Shown in pieces: positions 8,487 through 18,545 of a stretch of DNA of 58,983 nt. The translations under genes were made by a program, and so were the position numbers. The notes under the pieces were generated by a model. That model had not been told where the DNA came from. It did not search any database and saw nothing but the letters and a program-made list of their open reading frames with translations. The DNA comes from a bacterium (lineage in GTDB: Bacteria; Margulisbacteria; Marinamargulisbacteria; JABIPA01): positions 1 through 58,983 of the forward strand of contig JABIPA010000018.1 in the NCBI GenBank assembly GCA_018698675.1, in the 5' to 3' direction. How positions within the stretch are numbered: position 1 is the first letter of the stretch; every line of letters begins with the position of its first letter.

Positions 8487-9497
8487 ATGTCAAAAATGAA
8501 ATTGAATATTTTAGCTGAGAAATTTATTGGAACGGCAAATGGAGTCTATACGGCGTTTCTTCAGGCAGAAGAAAATTTAAAAAAACGTGATGACATAGAC
8601 CTTCATATCAATTCGTCTGATAAAGACTTTGATGTCGTTCATTCTCATACGATTGGATTGGAATATATTTTGAAATCATTTCGATGGAAGGGTAAGTTGC
8701 TGGTTTCTGCTCACGTCGTTCCTGATTCTTTTATTGGAAGTCTTGTTTTTTCTAAGCTATGGCAGCCGTTGGCTAAAATTTATTTAAAATTTGTATATAG
8801 TTTGTCGGATGTGATTATCGCTGTTTCGCCTGTGGTTAAAGAAGAACTTCAACGAATTGGAGTTAAGAAACGTATCGAGGTTTTGTGTAACAGTGTGAAT
8901 CGGAAAAAATTTAAACAAGATGATGAGTTACGGGCTCAGTTTCGAAAGAAATTGAACCTTAAAGAAGACGCATTTGTTGCCGTTTGTGTCGGTCAAATTC
9001 AACCTAGAAAAGGAGTTGCTGTATTCATAGAAACAGCTAAGAAATGTCCTGATATCACATTTTTATGGGTAGGAGGCCGTCCATATGGTCGGTTAACAGC
9101 TGATTATGATCGATTAACAGAAGTTGTTGATAGTGCTCCAGATAATGTTGTTTTTACAGGGGTTGTAGATTTTGAGGATATGCCCGGATATTATGCTGCA
9201 TCTGATGTATATTTTTTCCCTTCGTTACAAGAAAATTTTGCTTATGCGACGATTGAAGCTAGTTCTGTAAAATTACCTCTTTTATTAAGAGATAACCCAG
9301 AATATGTCCCTACGTTGTTTACACATTATTTGAAAGCTTTGGAAGTTGTAGACTTTGCTAAAGAATTGAATAAATTGAGTTCGGATTCTGCTTGCTTACA
9401 AAAATGGCAAAATGAATCTGATGTATTGGCGTCTAAGTACGCTATAGAAGCTTATATGACTCAATTGATAGCTCTTTATAGAAGCGTGATGAAGTAG
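8487..9497 (+). CDS. Family 4 (GT-B) glycosyltransferase
   Basis: The ATG at 8487 is chosen because GGAGG lies 5 bases upstream; the earlier in-frame ATG at 8475 overlaps that site. The 336-residue protein has the GT4 layout: an N-terminal acceptor domain with a VVHSHT segment, the linker SDVIIAVSPVVKEEL, the C-terminal Rossmann start VCVGQIQPRKGV and an E-x7-E motif ENFAYATIE (249-257) that contacts the sugar nucleotide. The sequence style recalls diacylglycerol glucosyltransferases, but the acceptor cannot be set from sequence alone. It is 39 bases before a fatty-acid-hydroxylase-like gene on the same strand, which favours a lipid substrate. Confidence 0.85.
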   Translation: MSKMKLNILAEKFIGTANGVYTAFLQAEENLKKRDDIDLHINSSDKDFDVVHSHTIGLEYILKSFRWKGKLLVSAHVVPDSFIGSLVFSKLWQPLAKIYLKFVYSLSDVIIAVSPVVKEELQRIGVKKRIEVLCNSVNRKKFKQDDELRAQFRKKLNLKEDAFVAVCVGQIQPRKGVAVFIETAKKCPDITFLWVGGRPYGRLTADYDRLTEVVDSAPDNVVFTGVVDFEDMPGYYAASDVYFFPSLQENFAYATIEASSVKLPLLLRDNPEYVPTLFTHYLKALEVVDFAKELNKLSSDSACLQKWQNESDVLASKYAIEAYMTQLIALYRSVMK

Positions 9498-9536
9498 CCT
9501 CTTTAGAAGAGTTAGCTTTAGTAAGGAGCCATCGAT

Positions 9537-10343
9537 ATGGAAATTAGACTTGTCGTTTTTTTAGTCGTTTTTGCGGTTATGGCCGTATTGGAATTGTTGA
9601 TTCCGAAGCGCCCTCGTGCTGTGTCTAAATCTAGGCGATGGGTCTCTAATATTTCATTAGTTATCTTAAATACCATTTGTCTTAAATTTTTATTTCCTGC
9701 AGGATCTGTTGGTTTTTCATTATTTGCATCAGAAAAAGGGTGGGGATTGTTGAATCAGTCATTTGTAGGATCTTTTTTTGAGCAATTTATGTCTGGCAGG
9801 GCAATTGATATTTCTATATTTATTTTTGGTGTTGTTTTGTTAGATATGGCTATTTATTGGCAACATTTACTGTTTCATAAAGTTCCTATTTTATGGCGAT
9901 TACATAGAGTTCATCATGCGGATTTAGATTTAGATGTTACGTCGGGAACTCGATTTCATATTATCGAGATGGTTTTGTCTATGGGCATTAAATGGATGAT
10001 TGTTGTGTGTTTAGGGTTGCCAGTATTAAGCGTTATTGTATTTGAAATTATATTAAATGGAATGGCAATGTTTAATCATAGTAATGTTCGATTTAACATT
10101 GGCTTAGATAGATTTTTGAGATTATTTGTTGTTACGCCTGATATGCATCGTATTCATCATTCGGTGAAGCGAAAAGAAGCAGATAGTAACTATGGGTTTA
10201 ATTTGTCTATTTGGGATAGGGTGTTTGGGTCGTATACAGAAAATGCCGAAGGTGGGGATGGGAAACTTGTTCTAGGTGAGCCGTCTTCTTTTGGCGTGAA
10301 ACGACAGTCAGTATTTTGGATGTTAGGGTATCCTTTTAGGTAG
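9537..10343 (+). CDS. Fatty acid hydroxylase / sterol desaturase superfamily membrane protein
   Basis: A 268-residue integral membrane di-iron enzyme candidate. The family's histidine clusters are all present: WQHLLFHKVP, HRVHH (123-127), RFHI, FNHSN and HRIHH (204-208), followed by NYGFNLSIWDRVFG, the usual end of the catalytic domain. Hydrophobic segments lie near residues 1-20, 40-60, 90-110 and 155-180. AAGGAG lies 9 bases before the ATG. Members hydroxylate or desaturate lipid chains or sterol-like molecules. Together with the upstream glycosyltransferase it suggests modification of a membrane lipid. Confidence 0.9.
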   Translation: MEIRLVVFLVVFAVMAVLELLIPKRPRAVSKSRRWVSNISLVILNTICLKFLFPAGSVGFSLFASEKGWGLLNQSFVGSFFEQFMSGRAIDISIFIFGVVLLDMAIYWQHLLFHKVPILWRLHRVHHADLDLDVTSGTRFHIIEMVLSMGIKWMIVVCLGLPVLSVIVFEIILNGMAMFNHSNVRFNIGLDRFLRLFVVTPDMHRIHHSVKRKEADSNYGFNLSIWDRVFGSYTENAEGGDGKLVLGEPSSFGVKRQSVFWMLGYPFR

Positions 10344-10372
10344 CGATTTTAATTTATAGAGTTAAGTGGTTT

Positions 10373-10399
10373 AATTGATTTCAATTCGTTTTTATTTTT
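10373..10399 (+). terminator. Weak hairpin-T terminator after the hydroxylase gene
   Basis: AATTG and CAATT form a 5-bp stem with a 4-base loop, followed by CGTTTTTATTTTT. It sits 30 bases past the stop codon and before a convergent gene. Confidence 0.4.
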
Positions 10400-10476
10400 C
10401 TGATACGAAATTTTGTTCATAATGTGGCTATATAAGTATATAGATAAAAATTAGAATGGATATGTTTGTACTTGGC

Positions 10477-11742
10477 TTAAAAGGGAAACTTTCTATTTCT
10501 TATATACTCTAAAGGCAGACCTCTAAGGTACGAAAGAACGAGATAGCTTATCCCTTTTTCATAGGAGCAGACCATTTTTTTCATAAACATTCTGTAGTCT
10601 TTTGGATTGAAATTCTCATTTACTTTCGTGTTTTTGGTTGTTGGAAGAGGCTGAGAATTTCTAATTCTAAAAAAATTGATAACATCCGTGTTTCCTAGAG
10701 TGTTCATTGTAGCCGTATGTAAGCGATGAACGTCGGTGAATCTAGAAAGAATGGGATGTTCCGTTAAGTAGGGCTTAAATAGCTTGGAAAAGGTAACTGT
10801 TGTATAGGGGCATAAGTTAAAATCTGATTTTGGTTCTTTTTTTATTTTTTTCATAAGTATAGATATTATTTGTTCAGAGAGATTTTTGTTTTTGGAAAAA
10901 AGAGATAGGTATTCGTTTATATCAATCTTTTTGATTAGTTCGTCTATATTAGATTTAGAAATTCGGTCGATTTCATCTTCAAATAGATGAATAGTTATTT
11001 CATTAAGTGGAATGTTCTTTAGAATGGGAGTTATATAATGGTGTTTGGATATCTCTGGTATATTAGATTCAGAAATTCGGTCGATTGCATATTTGAATAG
11101 ATGACAGGTTGTTTCATTAATGGGAATGTTCTTTAGAATGGAAGTTATATAATGGGGTTTGTATGTGTCTGGTATATTAGATTTAGAAATTCGGTCGATT
11201 GCACATTCGAATAGATGAATGGTTATTTCATTAATGGGAACGTTTTCTAAAACGCAAGTTATATAAAAGGGCTTGGATGCGTCTGGTAAATTAGATTTAG
11301 AAATTTGGTCGATTTTATATTCGAATAGATGAATAGTTGTTTCATTAAGTGGACGGTTCTTTAGAATGGATTCTACTAAAATGGGTTTCTGCTTGTCTGG
11401 TAAATTAGATTTAGAAATTCGGTCGATTTCATATTCAAATAGATGAATAGTTATTTTATTAAGTGGAAGTTTATTTAGAAGGGAATTTATTAAAAAGGGT
11501 TTATCTAGGTCTGGTATATTAGATTTAGAGATTTGCTCGATTCCATTTTCGAATAGATGAATGGTTGTTTCATTAAGTGGAAGATTTTTTAGAAGGGAAT
11601 TTATTAAAGGGGGTTTGTCTAGGTCTGGTATATTAGATTTAATAATTAGATTACTTAGTATAAGTGCTAAATGTATCTGATTGGATAAAGCTTCGAGGTG
11701 AATGGTAAAGCCGGATAGTGATAAGGAAATTATTTTTTTCAT
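10477..11742 (-). CDS. Unrecognised protein with six 38-residue repeats
   Basis: I do not recognise this family. The start at 11742 (421 residues) has GGAG 6 bases upstream; a preceding in-frame ATG at 11754 overlaps that site. The middle consists of six contiguous units of exactly 38 residues with consensus SNIPDxxKPxxITSILKNxP then LNEITIHLFEYEIDRISK, plus a degenerate half unit at each end. The alternating hydrophobic pattern predicts two helices per unit, so an alpha-solenoid is likely. The last 130 residues are non-repetitive. There is no signal peptide or membrane segment. It probably binds another protein. It could be mis-called as an ankyrin or TPR protein, but the unit fits neither. 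Confidence 0.7.
   Translation of the reverse strand: MKKIISLSLSGFTIHLEALSNQIHLALILSNLIIKSNIPDLDKPPLINSLLKNLPLNETTIHLFENGIEQISKSNIPDLDKPFLINSLLNKLPLNKITIHLFEYEIDRISKSNLPDKQKPILVESILKNRPLNETTIHLFEYKIDQISKSNLPDASKPFYITCVLENVPINEITIHLFECAIDRISKSNIPDTYKPHYITSILKNIPINETTCHLFKYAIDRISESNIPEISKHHYITPILKNIPLNEITIHLFEDEIDRISKSNIDELIKKIDINEYLSLFSKNKNLSEQIISILMKKIKKEPKSDFNLCPYTTVTFSKLFKPYLTEHPILSRFTDVHRLHTATMNTLGNTDVINFFRIRNSQPLPTTKNTKVNENFNPKDYRMFMKKMVCSYEKGISYLVLSYLRGLPLEYIRNRKFPF
10954..11637 (-). repeat. Six tandem 114-bp coding repeats
   Basis: Six in-phase 114-bp units within the repeat protein gene, each coding 38 residues. The units differ by scattered substitutions, so they are not recent perfect duplications, but ITIHLFE and ISKSN stay nearly constant. 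Confidence 0.85.
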
Positions 11743-11984
11743 GTGAAGCTCCATTTTTAAGATGCGTTCTATTAGTCAATAAGTTATAGGATTGTTTTAT
11801 TTTTATTTCATTTTTTCGTCTTAATAACATGTTTATATTCTGTTTATTTTATATATTTATACTATTATTCTAGGTTTTGCAATTTTATATGAATTTTATT
11901 TTTTAGAAATGTAGGTTGAATTGTTTTTATATTTAATAGAACTATCTTTCTATTTAGAAGATGTTGTTTGCTTAACTTTGTATG

Positions 11985-14900
11985 TTAAAAATTAACCCGT
12001 CCTTTAATAATTAATCCAGTAATATCATAAGAGTTTTTAATTGTATTAACGGCGTCCTGTTTGTCCGTAATTTTCTTGATATATCCTTCTCCAGTAATTA
12101 CAAAATTTTCTGCATGAGGGATTTCAGGAAGCGGGATATTTATATTGATTTTTAAACTCCCCGTTTGAATGCTATTATCGACTTTAACAACGCTTAGCTC
12201 AATATCGTCACCTTCTCCTTGGATAGACGTCGATTGTTGTAACCTATTGAGGTTTTCTCCCCAGTTATCAACACGGGTATATGATGCAACTATTTCGTAA
12301 TTAACATCAGGTTTATAGCTATAATTTAGCTTTGTGTTTAACGAATACCCTTCTTGGCTGTTTGTTAATGTTAATGCGTAGTCACTTGATAAGGTTAACC
12401 CTTCGATTGGTTTAAGAGAGAGCCCAAGTGTTCCAGATTTTTGAGTGAAATGAGACGTGTTTTCTACATTAATTGTGGGGATAGAAACTTGATCAATAAT
12501 TGAATAGACGCCTGTACCGGTAATGCTTGCAAAACTTAATGGAGTAAACGTTGCTGATACAGAATATTTGTTACTTGTTCGTTCAAGATAACTTTTAAAG
12601 ACATCTCCGTTGCTTTCGTTTCTTGCTGTAACGATATCTCCGTATGCGATGTCTAGTTCCGGAGAAATATATTGGGACATGCTGGTGTCAGAATAACTAG
12701 CGGATGTTCTTAACATTTTAAACGGGCTGTATCCCGTTGAAATGCTGAAGTTGATGTCATCTCTAAAGGTTGTTTCTGGTGATACAGAGCTAATATTTCG
12801 TGAGTGATGGACGTTATCACTTGTTACATTCGCATTGAAATTTAAGAGTCCAAAAGGCTTGAATTGGATTGATGCTGTCCGACCTGTTTTCCAGCTATTA
12901 TCAATTGATATAGTGTTTGAATTACCTGATTGGACATTTGAAGAATTGATTTTTTCTTCAATTGCTTCGGATAACATAAACTTATATGTTCCTAAGTTTA
13001 AATTGAACAGATCGAAGATGGGTACCGTAATATTACCTGGGTTGAATGAAAATTTTTGGTTTTTATTGTAGAAAGGTGTTTCTCGGACCGTTAGATTTTG
13101 AGTACCTGTTTTTGCTACGGATGAAGCAATATTTTCTTCATATCGTCTACTTTCGGAGAGTTCGTAGGTAAACATATCTAAGAATTGGACTTTTGGAATA
13201 ATTGAAACACCGGAGCTATATGATTCAAAAAATCGCGATGATGCATTTGAAGATGTCGTGGATGTAACGACTGTACTATCCATTTGGCTGGTTGATCGTT
13301 GGTAAAGAAATGGTTTAAATTTTATGCCCGGAAATGGCTCTACATTGTTCAGGCTAAAGTTCGTTCGTTCGTTGGTTGTTTGTCGTTCATCATTGCTGTC
13401 TAATGTCTCTCCATCTGTTTGAAAGTATTTCATCGTGACGTTTCTGAAATTACTTAAGAACAGCGTGTCTTGAGGCATTCCCATATAGGTCGCAAATAAA
13501 TAAGGTGAAAAACTTCCAATAGAATACTTGTTACTACGGTCAGTTTTTCCTTTTTGATTTAATAACGGACTGACTGCTTCTTTTTGTGTATTTGAGTAGG
13601 AAAGACGGATCCACTGGAATGGAGTATATGACATTGATGATAAGTAATTATACACTTCATTTATATTTGCAGTTCCCTGTCCTTCGCTTAACGTATTTAT
13701 AGATAATTTGGAGTATGCAAACGATCCGTTAAAATTTTTGAATGGTTTCCATCGTGAATCTAAACCAAATTGGTTTTGAATTTTGTGTCCAGTTGTATCA
13801 TTTTTTTTGTTTTGCCTATTTTCATTTTCTAGGGAATAAGAAGGTATAAATTTAAAGTCGCCTAAGAAACCTACTTCATCTAAGTTTAAATTCCCGTCCC
13901 ACTTCAACGAACTGGTATCTGTAATAACGGAATTAATTTTTTCTACATAGTCTGTTTCCGAATTAGATAGGCCAAGAGAAATTTTAGAACTGTAATTGTG
14001 GTCACCAACTTCTAATCCTGCTTTATAGGACATCGTTTTGTCATCTATGGAGTATTGATTGTTGGCTGTTGTGGTTCCGCCGACGGGGGGTTGTTCGTTT
14101 TTTATAAAGCTAAAATCTTGATTCGTTTTAAGCCACCCCTCATAAAAATCATATTTACTTGAAGCAGATAGCTCGTCCCTATTTTGAAAGATATCGTTTA
14201 CTCCTGAAGACCCTTTGTTAATCTCTTCACGTCGATATTTTGCTGAGATTGTTCCTTCGTCTGTTGGGCTCCATGTCCCGTCTGTACTAAATTGAAATGA
14301 ACCAGAGCTTTCATTAATTGGAGATAGCGGGTTAAATCCTTTATCTATAGATGAAATATTAGCGGCTAATGTTAAATTTTTGGTTACGTAATTACCTCCA
14401 ATTTTAATCGCTGGTATAAAATTGTCTTGGTTCGAAAGAACGGCATTTCCTGAGTTGTCGTAGTATTCATAGTTAACAAGGATTACATCTTCTGGTTGGG
14501 GCGTTTGGTTTCGAAATGTAACAGTTCCAAGAACATAGTTCATGAAATAGTTAGAGTCTTTCGTCTGTACAATTCCGTTTAAGTAGACTGTTTCGGAGTC
14601 TTCCACTAAATTTGCTTTTCCTAAAAAGTAAGGGGTGTTATCCGTACCGGTTCCTTGTGTTTCGAATTCGCTATCAAGCCGAGGCCTTGAGAAATTATTA
14701 CTCGCAGCTGTCAATTCTCCAAATACAGTTACTCCTTCGATTAGTTTTGCGGATGCCGATAGTCCTACTGTTGTTTGGTTAACACTTCCTTGGTCAGGGC
14801 TAAATTCCGGTGTGTAATTGTATACAATCGTAATTCTGTCTCTACTATCAGGGTATGTTGTTAATTGAGAAGCTGTATTGTCTGCGACTGTTAAGAAATA

Positions 14901-17270
14901 AAGCTCAATTGCTTGTCCATTTGTCCCATAATTGACGGAAAATTCTTCATCCTTATCTAATCGAATAGTTTGTCCTCCCGTGAATAAATCAATGTATAAA
15001 ACACCGTTGTTTTGGACAGGCGTACTTGAAAGAATAAACTGCTCTCCATCTATATAAGGGTTCGCTTCTGATGTACCTACACCATCTTTTCCTTGGAAGA
15101 TATATGAGTTTTTGAAACTTCTATTGTATGAGTATTTAATTTGTACGGACTGTTCGTCACCTGTGGGATTTGTTAGAGCGAGTTCTCCAGTATACGGATT
15201 AATTATTGTTAGGTTGTCTGTAGATACGGATTCTCCGTCGATAATCAATGACATGTTTTCCGAAGGTAAAAGAGGAAAATGAGCTAGATATATTTTTCCG
15301 TTATTTGTGACGGTATAGTTTTCTGATGGAGAAATTAGTATTAGTTCTTCTCCCAACGGGTTTGCCGTTTCTTGCAAGTAGGTCATACTCACGTGGAGAG
15401 GCGATTCTGTTGATTTTGGAGCTGTTAACGTTGACTTTATGGCTTCATAACTAGCTAGGATAAGAGATGGGTATTGTATGGGAAATTTAAATGTAATTTT
15501 TCCTTCGTTATGGTCCAAATTATAGTCTCGTCCAGGCTCTAGTTTTTCACCACCAACGTTTATCGATTCGCTGCCATTTACAATAAATTTGTTTTTAAGG
15601 AGATAAGGCCCTGTTGAGTCCGTTCCTATTAGGGATTCAGAAAATAGTGTCGTTTTGTAATATTGGTATGAAATAGTTAGTTCATCTGTTTCCCTAAATG
15701 GGACGTCTCTAAAATGAACTTTTCCTTTGGCTGTTTTTAGATAGTATTTATTTCTGGGCAATTGCGTACCATTTAGTAAAATTGTCACAGAGCCAAGTAA
15801 AATATTTTTATTATTAAGTTGAATCATCCCAAATGGGGTTGTTTTTTTAACGACTGGCTGAATGTTTTTACTTGAGGATATATTTTCAGTCGTCATATTT
15901 TTTGTACTTGTATCGGGTGAAGAAAGGTCCTTTACAAGGCGGTTGAATGGGGCAATTTTTTCTGTTCGAGAAAGTGTTTGTTTTACGTATTTTGATTTAG
16001 TTTGCTCTTGATATTCGACTTCTAAACCGGTAAAGCTTTTTCTAGAGAGAATAGGGATGAAATCTTCAATAGGATTCGTGTATTCATAGATAATCTTGAT
16101 TTGGTCATTGATGGTTTTATTTTCTTTGAATTTAACACTTCCTTCAAAATAATTTATGGTAAACGTATCAGAACTTTGTTTAACGTTGTTTACAAAAACA
16201 TGCACAGAGTCTTCGAGAACAAACTTATTTCCTAATTTATAAAGGTTTCCTCCGTTTCCTTGTGACAAGTATTCTTTGGGATCGGATCTTAATTTACCTG
16301 TTGCAAACTTTGCTTTCCACTTTTCGTCTTCGTGACGAAAGCGAATACCATTTAATGCTTTCGTCGTGTTGATGAAACTTCCAGTATTCCATTCTGTATT
16401 AAAATGGAAAATGGTTAAATCTGATTTTTCCCATTCTATTTTAATATCATATTTACCTGGGAAATCAGGTTCTTGTTCGATGTCGTAATAAAGCTTTAAT
16501 CCGTTATCTAACTCTCCCTTGATTTCAAATTTTAGGCGAGGGTCGATTTTCGGGTCACCGACAAGGACGTCTCTTGGTAATTTGTTATATATGGGGTCTC
16601 GACGAATTGCTTCCCACCGTTCATCGTTCGTTGATTTTGGGCTGTAGTCTCGACCACTATATTTAATTTCTGCAAACCCATCAATTTCGATATCAACTGT
16701 ATTTTTTTTAGGAGGAAACATGTAGGTTGTTTTTTCAGGAACTAAAAATAGGTCCGGGTTAAAGTCGTAATGTAAATCATTCACAGATTGTATATCTTGG
16801 TTGTCGTCATATATTTCATATGTCGGTACTACGTTATTAGTTGTGGATTCTAATGCATTAATTGAAGGCGAACTATTTATTTCATCAATGGAAAGAATCT
16901 TATTTTGACTTGCAGATGCATTCCCATTATTTTTGGTATCTATCGTCGATTCGGATTCTATTTTTTCGATTCCTTTATTGATTTTTTCAGGGGGAATGGG
17001 AATAGGGCCTGCATAGGGTGTCACACTGCTTGCTTGGACCCAAAGTGTTTCGTCGTTGTGTTGAAGTCGGTAATACTTATCTTTATATTGATATATTTCT
17101 AATACGCTGTCTTTTTCTACTTCATACAGAGTCGTAGATAGAGGGCTCGCTTCCTTTTTAATAGGTGTTTGCGAAGCGATGACACTCACAAAATGGAGGT
17201 TTTCTCCGAACATTAATGTGTGGCAATAGAAAAAGATTAAAAAAGATAAAAATTTTGTTTTTTTGTTCAT
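11985..17270 (-). CDS. Giant outer-membrane/surface protein with SH3-like domain, beta repeats and barrel-like C-terminus
   Basis: A 1,761-residue protein. It has a signal peptide (FLSFLIFFYCHTLMF), then a bacterial SH3-like domain (about 25-90). From about residue 330 to 950 it has at least five beta-rich units of about 80-120 residues that end in a recurring pattern such as LGTVTFRNQTPQPEDVILVN followed by YEYY. Residues about 950-1761 alternate polar and hydrophobic residues like amphipathic barrel strands, and the protein ends KGRVNF, with the terminal Phe typical of BAM substrates. Size and layout recall SprA-type giant barrels, but I cannot show homology. The gene is 18 bases after queA on the same strand. 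A second possibility is a cell-surface filament or adhesin. Confidence 0.7.
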   Translation of the reverse strand: MNKKTKFLSFLIFFYCHTLMFGENLHFVSVIASQTPIKKEASPLSTTLYEVEKDSVLEIYQYKDKYYRLQHNDETLWVQASSVTPYAGPIPIPPEKINKGIEKIESESTIDTKNNGNASASQNKILSIDEINSSPSINALESTTNNVVPTYEIYDDNQDIQSVNDLHYDFNPDLFLVPEKTTYMFPPKKNTVDIEIDGFAEIKYSGRDYSPKSTNDERWEAIRRDPIYNKLPRDVLVGDPKIDPRLKFEIKGELDNGLKLYYDIEQEPDFPGKYDIKIEWEKSDLTIFHFNTEWNTGSFINTTKALNGIRFRHEDEKWKAKFATGKLRSDPKEYLSQGNGGNLYKLGNKFVLEDSVHVFVNNVKQSSDTFTINYFEGSVKFKENKTINDQIKIIYEYTNPIEDFIPILSRKSFTGLEVEYQEQTKSKYVKQTLSRTEKIAPFNRLVKDLSSPDTSTKNMTTENISSSKNIQPVVKKTTPFGMIQLNNKNILLGSVTILLNGTQLPRNKYYLKTAKGKVHFRDVPFRETDELTISYQYYKTTLFSESLIGTDSTGPYLLKNKFIVNGSESINVGGEKLEPGRDYNLDHNEGKITFKFPIQYPSLILASYEAIKSTLTAPKSTESPLHVSMTYLQETANPLGEELILISPSENYTVTNNGKIYLAHFPLLPSENMSLIIDGESVSTDNLTIINPYTGELALTNPTGDEQSVQIKYSYNRSFKNSYIFQGKDGVGTSEANPYIDGEQFILSSTPVQNNGVLYIDLFTGGQTIRLDKDEEFSVNYGTNGQAIELYFLTVADNTASQLTTYPDSRDRITIVYNYTPEFSPDQGSVNQTTVGLSASAKLIEGVTVFGELTAASNNFSRPRLDSEFETQGTGTDNTPYFLGKANLVEDSETVYLNGIVQTKDSNYFMNYVLGTVTFRNQTPQPEDVILVNYEYYDNSGNAVLSNQDNFIPAIKIGGNYVTKNLTLAANISSIDKGFNPLSPINESSGSFQFSTDGTWSPTDEGTISAKYRREEINKGSSGVNDIFQNRDELSASSKYDFYEGWLKTNQDFSFIKNEQPPVGGTTTANNQYSIDDKTMSYKAGLEVGDHNYSSKISLGLSNSETDYVEKINSVITDTSSLKWDGNLNLDEVGFLGDFKFIPSYSLENENRQNKKNDTTGHKIQNQFGLDSRWKPFKNFNGSFAYSKLSINTLSEGQGTANINEVYNYLSSMSYTPFQWIRLSYSNTQKEAVSPLLNQKGKTDRSNKYSIGSFSPYLFATYMGMPQDTLFLSNFRNVTMKYFQTDGETLDSNDERQTTNERTNFSLNNVEPFPGIKFKPFLYQRSTSQMDSTVVTSTTSSNASSRFFESYSSGVSIIPKVQFLDMFTYELSESRRYEENIASSVAKTGTQNLTVRETPFYNKNQKFSFNPGNITVPIFDLFNLNLGTYKFMLSEAIEEKINSSNVQSGNSNTISIDNSWKTGRTASIQFKPFGLLNFNANVTSDNVHHSRNISSVSPETTFRDDINFSISTGYSPFKMLRTSASYSDTSMSQYISPELDIAYGDIVTARNESNGDVFKSYLERTSNKYSVSATFTPLSFASITGTGVYSIIDQVSIPTINVENTSHFTQKSGTLGLSLKPIEGLTLSSDYALTLTNSQEGYSLNTKLNYSYKPDVNYEIVASYTRVDNWGENLNRLQQSTSIQGEGDDIELSVVKVDNSIQTGSLKININIPLPEIPHAENFVITGEGYIKKITDKQDAVNTIKNSYDITGLIIKGRVNF

Positions 17271-17288
17271 ATATAGTGCTTATATTTT

Positions 17289-18347
17289 CTACGGTAGAAT
17301 TAACATTGCATCCCCAAAACTATAAAATCTGTAGTCATTTTCGATAGCAATTTTATAAGCTTTCATTAATAAGTCATAACCAGTCATTGCGGACACTAGG
17401 CACATTAGTGTGGATTTCGGGAGATGGAAATTAGTAATTAATCCGTCGCAAGACTGAATTGTATCTTCTGGTTTAATAAATATAGATGTGTCTTTTGAGG
17501 CGGGATGAAATGATTGACTAGAATAACTAGATTCTAATGCGCGAATTACTGTCGTCCCTACAGCAATTATTCGCTGACCATTTTTTTTGGCAGCGTTTAA
17601 ATTAGTCGCTGTTTTTGTGCTGATTTCTATAGATTCTTTGTGCATAATATGATCATTTATATTGTCTTCTTTTATAGGTAAAAAAGTACCCATTCCCACG
17701 TGAAGGGTAATTTCTTCAGTGCCTATACCCATATTATCTAAGGTTCTAATCAATTTATTTGAAAAGTGTCGTCCAGCCGTTGGCGCAGCAACAGCGCCAT
17801 CATGTTTTGCGAACACATTTTGATAATCATCACTATACTTTTTTGCTTTAGAAAAATCTTTATCTTCTATATAAGGAGGCAATGGAATATTTCCTATCTC
17901 AGAGAGTAATGTTTGTATTGGTATGGATGTTTTGAAAGTTAATGAATGAGTGTTTCCTTCAATATTTTTTTCTGTAATTTCAGCTAAAATTGGTGTCGTT
18001 GATGATTGTGGCGTTCCGCAGTTTAAAACATCACCTTGCTTAACCCGTTTACTTGGTTTAATCATCACTTGCCATGTATTAAATGTTAACTCTTTTAGTA
18101 AGAAAACCTCTAGTTTTGCACCTGTCGATTTGTGAGCAATAAGTCTTGCCGGGATGACTTTTGTATTATTTCTAACTAAAACATCAGATGGTGATAAAAA
18201 GGAAGGTAATTCGTTGAAGGTAGAATGCTCGATAGAGTTTTTACTTAAATGTATGACCATTAATTTGCTTGAATCACGAGTCTTTAAGGGATGTTGCGCG
18301 ATAAATTTAGTCGGTAGCTCATAGTCAAATCTGTTTATATTGGTCAA
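17289..18347 (-). CDS. queA: S-adenosylmethionine:tRNA ribosyltransferase-isomerase
   Basis: A 352-residue QueA, which transfers and isomerises the ribosyl group of S-adenosylmethionine onto 7-aminomethyl-7-deazaguanine in tRNA to form epoxyqueuosine at the wobble position. Diagnostic segments are FDYELPTKFIAQHPL at the N-terminus, VRNNTKVIPARL, the stretch AAPTAGRHFS and HVGMGTFLPIKEDNINDH, then the C-terminal ITNFHLPKSTLMCLVSA. The length is normal for the family. It is divergent from clpC and reads toward the giant surface-protein gene. Confidence 0.95.
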   Translation of the reverse strand: MTNINRFDYELPTKFIAQHPLKTRDSSKLMVIHLSKNSIEHSTFNELPSFLSPSDVLVRNNTKVIPARLIAHKSTGAKLEVFLLKELTFNTWQVMIKPSKRVKQGDVLNCGTPQSSTTPILAEITEKNIEGNTHSLTFKTSIPIQTLLSEIGNIPLPPYIEDKDFSKAKKYSDDYQNVFAKHDGAVAAPTAGRHFSNKLIRTLDNMGIGTEEITLHVGMGTFLPIKEDNINDHIMHKESIEISTKTATNLNAAKKNGQRIIAVGTTVIRALESSYSSQSFHPASKDTSIFIKPEDTIQSCDGLITNFHLPKSTLMCLVSAMTGYDLLMKAYKIAIENDYRFYSFGDAMLILP

Positions 18348-18516
18348 AATTTTGTCTCCAAGTTGTTTCTATAAGGTATATCGTTCTATAGAGAATATCG
18401 TGAAACGTCAAAAAAAGGTAAGTCATCTTTTCATTTTGAGACCCGCTCATTTTTCGTTTAAATTATGCGTAAAAATAGTTGCCTTATGGTTAATATCGTT
18501 CTTTTAATCAATTTTC

Positions 18517-18545
18517 TTGCCCGAAGTTTATTATTTAGATATTAT
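18517..18545 (+). promoter_or_regulatory. Promoter placing clpC on a leaderless transcript
   Basis: TTGCCC (18517-18522), a 17-base spacer and TATTAT (18540-18545) lie immediately before the clpC ATG at 18552. A normal start about 7 bases past the -10 element would be the A of the ATG itself. No Shine-Dalgarno precedes the ATG. No CIRCE or CtsR-like operator is evident in the 204-base gap with queA. Confidence 0.5.

Noticed and set aside
10954-11637. Regular repeats resembling a CRISPR array
   Set aside because: They are in-frame 114-bp coding repeats in a single open frame with no spacer pattern and no cas genes.
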